NCBI GenBank assembly: GCA_002413345.1
Contig: DHWU01000044.1
Coordinates: 1-46,654, forward strand
Source: Propionibacteriaceae bacterium UBA5174
Lineage (GTDB): Bacteria; Actinomycetota; Actinomycetes; Propionibacteriales; Propionibacteriaceae
Reading direction: 5' to 3'
Length of the DNA: 46,654 nucleotides
In this document: piece by piece, positions 16,524 to 24,300 of the stretch
Layout of the letters: each line of letters opens with the position of its first letter
Position numbering within the stretch: position 1 is the stretch's first letter
Translations under genes and position numbers: made by a program
Notes under the pieces: model-generated
Database searches by the model: none
What the model was told of the DNA's origin: nothing
What the model saw: the letters and a program-made list of their open reading frames with translations, nothing else

Positions 16524-18948
16524 TGGATCTCAGCGCCGGAAGGCGCCATCTCCTCTCCCCACGTTGCCCCGGCCGAATGAACGACGCCAACGAAATCGCG
16601 CCCAACACCCGCCGTTTAGGCGTTTCTGCCTCACTCAGACGACGACGCTCGTCGGCGACTTCACGCCAGTACTCGTCAACCTCGTCCGCACCCACCGGCA
16701 ACCCTGAGAACACGGCCCGATCGGCTTCCTCAGCTAGCCACAGCGCCCGTCCATCGCCGAACACAGCAGCGAGCTCACCCCGAGTCTGACACTCCAGTAC
16801 CGTCGCACCACGGTCAACTTTGGCGTCGACCAACTCGTCCCATCCGCCAGCGATCGACAAAGCTGGGTCCGCGCGGTTGCGACGGGAACGGCGCCGCAAC
16901 GCTTTAGCCCCCACAATCGCGCCGAATGGTCCAAGGATCACCACCAGGATCAGAAGAGTACTGCCCAGCACCCGCAAAGTGGTCCACAGCCAACCCAGAT
17001 TCAGCCCCGGCGTCACTGCATTGCCGTTTCCCTTGCCCATTCCGGAATCGGGCGGATCCACCTCCTCAGCTGGGATCGGACGCACCTGCGTCTGATTCTG
17101 CTTATCCCGGTGAGTCTGCGTCTTCTGGTCAGGATTCTGGACGTGCTGAGGTGTCACATCGATCGCGGCCCAGCGCCCGTCGGCACCTTGCACCTCGGCC
17201 CACACCGACAGGTTCTTGCTACGGCATACACCGCTGGTACAGCTAGGGATGCCGGTGTCTCCACCGCTGAGCCGAGCCCCCATGACCACCCGCGAGCGAT
17301 AGCCCAACTGGTCTGCGACTAGGGCCATCGCCACTGCAAACTGCTCGTCATCGCCAACCGCGGCAACCAGGGATGCCGAGCTGGCCCCGGCGCCAGCACT
17401 TTCCTGCCTAGCGATTAACGAGTCGAACAACTCCGAGATGCGGGATTCCGAGTGCCCAGCTGCACTGGACCGAAAAGTGTAATCGGCGCCCAAGTCAGCA
17501 ACCCAGGCTGGAGCCGGGGTCGAATTGACGAGCGCATGAGACAAATAGCCGCGCTCCACCAGCCGCTTGGCCAGTTCAGCCAAGCCGACGCCGTTGCTGG
17601 GCTGATCCTGATCCTTAAGCCACTGGCGCAGCGTGTCCGGCGCCGCGAATTGCGGACTGTTGCCCGGTGAGGTGAGTTCGGTCACTGGCACTGAGTCGGC
17701 CAAGGCAACTTCGGCGGTGTAACTGTCGCCAGAGGTCAACCCATTGCCAACCGTGTCTACTGCCGCTCCGGAACTCGGATCGTAGTAGAAGCCATCAGCC
17801 AACTCCTGAGCTCTACTGCCGCTGAACTGAATGCTTGCCATCGACCCTGCGGTGGGCAGCCACAGTGAACCTAGATCACCGAGGGTCACCTTGACCCGCA
17901 CCAGATCCCCGCCCGCATCACGGCGATAGGGCAACCGTTGGTAGGACGAGCCGGAAGTGGTGAACACCTCGCCGTCATAGCCGTTGAGGGTGGCCAATCG
18001 CACCCGGTCAGGCAGCCGCCCAGAGCTCGTAATTGAGAACAGCACCTGGTCGTAGTTCACGTCGGTAAAGGCCGCCCGGTACCCCACCAGCGGACTCACC
18101 GCATTCGCCACCTGCTGCTGCGGCCCAACGCCGGATCGCAACACTTGACGTCCGGTTCCGCTGAGCACTGCCGGAGCGCCAATCAGCCCAAGCACCACCG
18201 CCCCAACAATCAACGAACCCGCCAAGCCAGCTGAGCGCAGATACACCGCCGCTTGGGGTCGCACCAACTCCACACCGCTGGCCAGCGCGGCTCGATGTAG
18301 AGCCTCACTGCGATCGCTGCGAGCCCGCCAAGTCAACCAGCCCAAGGACACCAAAAGGCCCAGGATTCCCATTGCGGACTGCCCCGGAGCGGCCAGCGTG
18401 AGCGGGCCGAAGCGGATCGGAGCAGCTCCCACGTCAGACCCGAAGAACAACCCGAACCACTGCATCGCCAATGCCACGGGTACGGCAGCAACAAAGAACC
18501 TCGAACGACTCCACGCCAGCCACAGCCCAGCCAAAGTACCGACCAGAAACACCACCAACACCGGCACCAGGAGATTGCGGTACTCCCCCACCGGGAGGCT
18601 GACGGTCACCAAGTCTTTCCAGGAGGTGACCAGGCCAGCGAAGAATAGTGACACGCTCCGCCAGAAGCCGTCCCGCCACAGCGGCACTGCCGTGGTCAGG
18701 CCGAGCACCACCAGTGCACCGCCAGCCCAAGCCGCCGCGATCGCGGCTGACCATAGCTGGCGATGCGCAATCGCTGCGATCACCACGGCGACCAGCACCG
18801 CACACACCACAACCACCACGAACTGGCCGCCTTGATAGATCGGCCACGCCGCCAATGCGGCCAACAGCACCATCACGCCAAGGTAGGCCGCTCCACCGAA
18901 CTCCAACCTGGTGAACTCACCCCGCAGCTGCCGAGTACGTTTCGCCAT
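16513..18948 (-). CDS. DUF3488/transglutaminase-fold membrane protein, catalytic residues lost
   Basis: 811 aa. The N-terminus has about seven helices (residues 20-250). An extracytoplasmic transglutaminase-like domain follows (about 330-605), then one helix (about 655-685) and a cytosolic tail. The topology is that of TgpA-type proteins encoded with MoxR and DUF58. The family normally shows GDCEQFA, H-x-W-x-E and D-x-T-P as Cys-His-Asp triad. Here they read GDDEQFA (Asp534 for Cys), LSVWAEV (Ser581 for His) and IDVTP (Asp597 kept), with family-like spacing. It therefore looks catalytically dead, perhaps a binding module. The ATG shares one base with the DUF58 stop. Confidence 0.9.
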   Translation of the reverse strand: MAKRTRQLRGEFTRLEFGGAAYLGVMVLLAALAAWPIYQGGQFVVVVVCAVLVAVVIAAIAHRQLWSAAIAAAWAGGALVVLGLTTAVPLWRDGFWRSVSLFFAGLVTSWKDLVTVSLPVGEYRNLLVPVLVVFLVGTLAGLWLAWSRSRFFVAAVPVALAMQWFGLFFGSDVGAAPIRFGPLTLAAPGQSAMGILGLLVSLGWLTWRARSDRSEALHRAALASGVELVRPQAAVYLRSAGLAGSLIVGAVVLGLIGAPAVLSGTGRQVLRSGVGPQQQVANAVSPLVGYRAAFTDVNYDQVLFSITSSGRLPDRVRLATLNGYDGEVFTTSGSSYQRLPYRRDAGGDLVRVKVTLGDLGSLWLPTAGSMASIQFSGSRAQELADGFYYDPSSGAAVDTVGNGLTSGDSYTAEVALADSVPVTELTSPGNSPQFAAPDTLRQWLKDQDQPSNGVGLAELAKRLVERGYLSHALVNSTPAPAWVADLGADYTFRSSAAGHSESRISELFDSLIARQESAGAGASSASLVAAVGDDEQFAVAMALVADQLGYRSRVVMGARLSGGDTGIPSCTSGVCRSKNLSVWAEVQGADGRWAAIDVTPQHVQNPDQKTQTHRDKQNQTQVRPIPAEEVDPPDSGMGKGNGNAVTPGLNLGWLWTTLRVLGSTLLILVVILGPFGAIVGAKALRRRSRRNRADPALSIAGGWDELVDAKVDRGATVLECQTRGELAAVFGDGRALWLAEEADRAVFSGLPVGADEVDEYWREVADERRRLSEAETPKRRVLGAISLASFIRPGQRGERRWRLPALRSNGK

Positions 18949-20300
18949 CAGGCAGCCCCCCGCACCAGAAGCTGGGTGAGGTCACCCAGCACCCCAATCC
19001 GCAACACCACCATGGAACCGAAACGGCTCATCGATGGAGGGGCACCCTCGTCGCACACCACTGCCAAGACGGAGGCGTCCGACGGGAAGGACAGTGCGGC
19101 CTGACGCAACGTCCGAAGGCCCACCGGCGCCCCACAAACAACCACAGCCAAAGACAGTTGTTCCACCGATTCACCAGCTACCGAACACACCTCAGCCAAC
19201 GGGGTGCTGGAGGCAACTTGGTTCACCTCACAGCAGGCGTCCAGCAGCATTCGCACAGTGTTTGTGGGCAAAGTGTGTACCGTGCGGGCTCTAGCCCGCA
19301 GCATCCCGGGCACCTCAGCGCTAGCGATCACCTCCAAGTCGCGGCCGTCACGGACCGCCTGAATCCCAATCGACGCCGCGGCGCTCACGGCAAGCTCAAA
19401 CTCATCGGAGTCGGTGTATTCCTCTTCGGCACAGCTGAGGATCACTGCCAATCGGGATCGGCGCGACTCCTCGTATTGGCGAACCATCAAGGTGCCCGTC
19501 TTGGCCGTGGACTTCCAGTGAATCTGGCGACGCGAATCACCGGGCGCATATGGCCTGATCGCGTGGAAAGAAACGTCGGAATCAACAATTTGCCGAGTGG
19601 GCGCACCTTCAAGGTCACGGACTAACCCGATGCTGGTCGAAGGCACCCGAACCGTCTCCGGGTGCACATACAACTGGTGCACATCTTCAAAGGCGATCTC
19701 CCGGCGAAACACCCCCACCGGGTCGGCTCGGACCGCGGTGACCGGTCCAACCACCACGATCCCGCGCCGCTGGGCTGGGACCACCAGGCTTTCAACGAAT
19801 TCTCGGCCCGGACGCAGCAGTGGCAGCACCAGTTCCAACAGTCCGGTGCCCACTGGCACCTCCAACCGTCCCGGTAATGCAATCCTGCGACCAGCGTTGA
19901 CCACGCGAACCTTGCCATCGACCTGGCTACCAGCCACCACGCGTTGATCGGAGATACTCAGTTCAACCTGGTAGTCAGGCTGTCCCAACAGAAAGGGCAC
20001 AGCCACCAGCACTAACGCCAGCGCAGTCAGCCCCGCCACTACCCACTCCACCCAGCCGAAACCGATGCCCACCGCCAACCCGACGGTGGCCGCCGCAATC
20101 GCCAGCCAGCCAGCCGAGGTGACCGTGCGCATCGCCAGCGAGAACGCTCGCGATGCCCATCGTCGGACCAGTCCGACCACGCGCAACGAGGTCACCACGG
20201 CAACCACTACAGCCCCATCGCGCCGCGTCTGCAGGACGGTTCGAGTATGCGTTGCGGTGTGCTCGGCGGTTTCGGAATACCTCGACTTAGTGGACTCCAT
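18948..20300 (-). CDS. DUF58 domain membrane protein
   Basis: 450 aa. Two hydrophobic helices (about residues 62-105) precede a beta-rich region and the DUF58 signature YAPGDSRRQIHWKSTAKTG (251-269). The C-terminal part has a von Willebrand A-like fold pattern (RLAVILSCAEEEYTDSDEFE). DUF58 proteins are partners of MoxR ATPases and are thought to help fold, load or assemble client proteins. The gene lies two bases after the MoxR gene and one base before the transglutaminase-fold gene, the standard arrangement. Confidence 0.92.
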   Translation of the reverse strand: MESTKSRYSETAEHTATHTRTVLQTRRDGAVVVAVVTSLRVVGLVRRWASRAFSLAMRTVTSAGWLAIAAATVGLAVGIGFGWVEWVVAGLTALALVLVAVPFLLGQPDYQVELSISDQRVVAGSQVDGKVRVVNAGRRIALPGRLEVPVGTGLLELVLPLLRPGREFVESLVVPAQRRGIVVVGPVTAVRADPVGVFRREIAFEDVHQLYVHPETVRVPSTSIGLVRDLEGAPTRQIVDSDVSFHAIRPYAPGDSRRQIHWKSTAKTGTLMVRQYEESRRSRLAVILSCAEEEYTDSDEFELAVSAAASIGIQAVRDGRDLEVIASAEVPGMLRARARTVHTLPTNTVRMLLDACCEVNQVASSTPLAEVCSVAGESVEQLSLAVVVCGAPVGLRTLRQAALSFPSDASVLAVVCDEGAPPSMSRFGSMVVLRIGVLGDLTQLLVRGAA

Positions 20301-20302
20301 CC

Positions 20303-21268
20303 CTAGGCATTCCCAGATTGAGTCGGCGGCGGCACAGTGAGCACTGTCTGCCCGATCACGGCCTCCGCGGTTACCCCATCAAATTCGGCCTCGGGATGCA
20401 GGATCAAGCGGTGTGCCAACACCGGTTCGGCCAGCAGTTTCACATCATCTGGCACCACAAAGCCGCGCCCTTGCGACATAGCCCGGGTGCGGGCTGCCCG
20501 AGTAATGGCAATGCCACCTCGAATACTGGAGCCCAAGCGCACCTGCTCGGCGTCCCGGGTGGCGTCGAGGAGCCGCGCAATGTAGTCATAGATCAAGGGG
20601 TCGATATAGACCTGGTTGGTCATGGTCGCCATCTCCACCATGGTCTGCGGAGTGATCACTGGAACCACATCGCGGCGGCTGATCCCAGAACCTTCAAGGA
20701 TTTGGATAGTGGCCGCCCGATCCGGATAGCCGAGCGAAGTCTTCACCATGAACCGGTCAAGTTGCGCTTCTGGCAGCCGATAGGTGCCCGCCTGTTCTAC
20801 TGGGTTTTGGGTGGCGATCACCAAGAAGGGCAGACCCACTTCACGGGTCACCCCGTCGATAGTCACCCGACCCTCTGCCATTACCTCCAACAACGCCGAT
20901 TGGGTCTTGGGGCTGGCGCGGTTGATTTCATCGGCCAGCACGACGTTGGCGAATACCGGCCCGGAGTGAAACTCAAATTCACCGGTCTTTTGGTCGTAGA
21001 CGGTGATCCCGGTGACGTCGCCGGGCAGCAGATCAGGCGTGAACTGGATCCGGGTACTGGTGCCGTCCACCGATTGCGCCATGGCGCGAGCCAATGAGGT
21101 CTTGCCGGTTCCGGGCACGTCTTCAAGGAGCACGTGGCCTTGGCTGACCATCGCGATCAACACCAGTTCCACCGCATGCCGCTTGCCGATGATGGCCTGT
21201 TCGACGTTATCGGCCACCCGGGCAAAGTTGCGCTGGAACCAAGCCAGTTGCTCCGGCGTTAGGGTCAT
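20303..21268 (-). CDS. MoxR-family AAA+ ATPase
   Basis: 321 aa, typical MoxR length. Walker A GTGKT is at residues 53-57 and Walker B LADE at 111-114. The sensor-like ATQNPVEQAGTYRLPEAQLDRF segment and the AAA lid follow. MoxR proteins use ATP to remodel or activate partner proteins, commonly a DUF58/VWA protein encoded next door, as here. ATG start, 47 nt after the stop of the large surface protein gene. All catalytic motifs are intact. Confidence 0.95.
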   Translation of the reverse strand: MTLTPEQLAWFQRNFARVADNVEQAIIGKRHAVELVLIAMVSQGHVLLEDVPGTGKTSLARAMAQSVDGTSTRIQFTPDLLPGDVTGITVYDQKTGEFEFHSGPVFANVVLADEINRASPKTQSALLEVMAEGRVTIDGVTREVGLPFLVIATQNPVEQAGTYRLPEAQLDRFMVKTSLGYPDRAATIQILEGSGISRRDVVPVITPQTMVEMATMTNQVYIDPLIYDYIARLLDATRDAEQVRLGSSIRGGIAITRAARTRAMSQGRGFVVPDDVKLLAEPVLAHRLILHPEAEFDGVTAEAVIGQTVLTVPPPTQSGNA

Positions 21269-21315
21269 CGGGTTTCTCCAGTCTGGTTACTCACTGCGGT
21301 TCAATCTTGGGCGGG

Positions 21316-24300
21316 TTAGCTGGTACAAGTGCCGGTAATAGTGGACGTGCGAGCGGTGAGGCCCCAGTCGGCTGGCCAAGCCACCGTGACCGGAATGCTG
21401 ATCGCCGTTGCTCCTGGAGGCACCTTCCCGTCTTTGTCCCCAACGGATTTGCCGGCCACGGTATAGGTGGCGTTGCCGTACAACACGTTCATCGTGGCGT
21501 CACCCCCGGTATTGCCGAGGGACAAGTCTGGTGATGCTCCGGCAACACAGGCGTTGACCCGCAACGCCGCTTGCACTTGGTAGGGAGCGCTGCCACTTCT
21601 GGCCGTGACATCTCCCCAATCACCGCACTGATCCGTCCACTCCTTGTGGCAGTAGCGAACCTTGTACCTGTCGGCAAAATTCGTCTTCCCCCAGTCGTCG
21701 GGCTTGCTGAACTTGGCCTCATTGTTGGTAGGTGGACGCTCCGCTGAAGTTGGGGTCGCGGTGACCACCCATTGCGGGTTGTCATCAGGCCCGATGGATT
21801 TGGGGTTCACCACAAAGGTGTAGCCGGTAGGTGCAGCCGGGTCCTGCACTGCGTCCACCGACTTGGTCACCGTCGAAGAGCCGTAGTTGACGCCGTTGTA
21901 GTAGGAAGCCGCACACATCGTGACACCGTAGGCGCGGCCCGCGGGAACGTCGAAAGTCGCACTGTTAGTCGTGTCCTGAGTCGAGCATCCACCGCCGGTG
22001 GAGAATCCATAACGCACTTCCAAAACGGCACCATTCAGCTCGGCCGAATCGGGACCATTCCGCTCGGCCGAACCGGTCGCGGTGAGGCGGCTGGTGTTGG
22101 CGTCAACAACGCTGGCCTTCACTGAAAGCTTCAAACCGGTCGGCTGACCAATTCCATACGCCATCACCGAAATGCTCTCGCCAGTCTCCGAGCCTTCCAG
22201 ATCTGGCGGATTCTGAAAACGCGAAGCTGGCGTCACGGTGATCTTGGTGGCCTGGTTGGATCCCAGATTGAAACGGCCCACCATTACGGGGCCAGAGACC
22301 GCGACCGTCTCTTTGCCGCCAGCCGCAGACGTGATTTTGAGACTGCCAACCTGGGAGGCATCGATGCCCGAAACCGTTAGCTGCACTACCCCGCCCGCTC
22401 CATCAGTCACTACTGGGACGGCAGTCAACTCAGCCGGAGCCGGTGGCGCCGCATAGGACCAAGCACTGACCTGCACATTGTCTTTTGACTCACCGACAGA
22501 GTTCTTAGAAGTCACCTCATAGGTTCGTCGTTCCCCCAAAGGAGATGAGATCGACGGACAAGTGCCATCGGCATCACACGTTGCCACTTCGACACCGCCT
22601 TGCCGGACGACGAAACCAGTGGCCGCTGGGTGCGCGGTGCGAGCTGTGCCCGGACGCACCCGCAGCGTCACCGAATCTCCGGTGTAGGCGCTTTGATAAA
22701 CGCTGTCCGGCGCGGGCGGGTAGCCGAGCAATTCCAGGGTGAGGCTGCCGTTGCGGTCTCCGGCAGTTGCGTTGCCCCGCACATCCTTCACCGTAAAGGC
22801 CGCCGTACAAGTGCCGCCGGGCGCACCAGCCTCCCATTTGACGGCGATGGCGGTGTCCGAGGCCACTGAAAAACTCACCTGCGAACAGGCCCCGGTGGCA
22901 GCCACGCTGACCAGCTTCATTGGCGATTTTGGAAAGGGGTTAACCTCACCGCCACCGACGCCGACCACTTCCACCGAACAAGAATTGCCGGATGCCTGGG
23001 TACATTGCCCAGAGACCGCCCCGCCTTTGGCGAGAATGTTCGGTACCGGTCCAACCCGCAAGGTCAACGCGGCTGGTTGGACGCCAGGATGGCTGGTGAT
23101 CGAGATCATCAACTTGTCGTCACGCCCGACCGGCGCAATGTCTTCACCGGTGATAGTGAGTTGCTGGCCACTAAGCGAAACCTCGAAATCGGCCACCGAA
23201 CCGCCGAGCGAATACGTCACCGACGCCTGATCCGATTTGCCGTCCCAGCGAGTCATCTGCGACAAGTCGTAGGTCTTCGTCTCGCCGGGACTCACCGTAA
23301 GCGAAGCTGGTTTGAGCACCGGCTGCGGCGCCCCGGGATTTACCTTGATCGGCACCGCAAGGTAGGTGAAGTCCTGCTGCCCCGCCAATCGGACCGGCAC
23401 GATGCAGGAATCAGACCATGGCGAGCCAGTCCCAGCCCGGTATTCGACTGTGGTGCCCGAGACAAACTGGCAAGACGCCTGAGGCCGGGCCTTCGAGGCC
23501 GCCAGACCATCAGTGCCCACCTCCAACTTCGTCCCTGAAGGTTTGGCCACCAACGCCTCCAGATCGAATGAGACTGCTTCATTCTCGTTCACTGTCTGCG
23601 GTGCGACTTCACTGCGCAAAGTGAGCTGCATGTCGTTGCGTCCAGGCACTCGCAGGAACGCGAACGTCGAAACAACTTTGCCCTCAGCGGTCTTCAACGG
23701 ACTGCCGTCTGCCGCAGTCGCGGTCACCTGAAATGGAATGATCCGGGAGTTATCGGGCAGTTCGCCAGCCAGACTCCAGCCATTCGTCGATACCCCAGCG
23801 GCGTAACTTCCCTTGTCCCCGCCCCACAGGCTCAATTGCAGCCGGGTCGCATCGCCCCCAGCCCAAGTCGCCTTACTGCTCACCACATCGACTCCGGCCG
23901 GGAACTTTTCCCGAGTTTCAGCAGTGAGAATTGTGTCGGTCACCACCGGATAGTTGGGCACTTCATCTGCGACCACCCGCACGACGATCAACCCGCTAGA
24001 GGTGTTGTCCGAATCACTCACCACGTCGTAACGGAAAGACAGCGTGCCCGCTGCATCTCCAGCTTTGACCACGACCACGTCCCCGGACGACTGCTCGACC
24101 AGACTCGCGAGTCGGACATACTCCGGGTTCGACGAACCGTCGCTGAGGGTTTCTTTCGCGGTCGGCCGAACGGCGGTGATTTTGAGGGTGCCCCCATTGG
24201 GATCAATGTCATTAGCCAAGGCGGAGATCCGAACCTTGTTCTCCGCCCCCACCTGGACATCGGCATAGTCGGTATAGGTGATCGGAGCAGGGCTGGCTTC

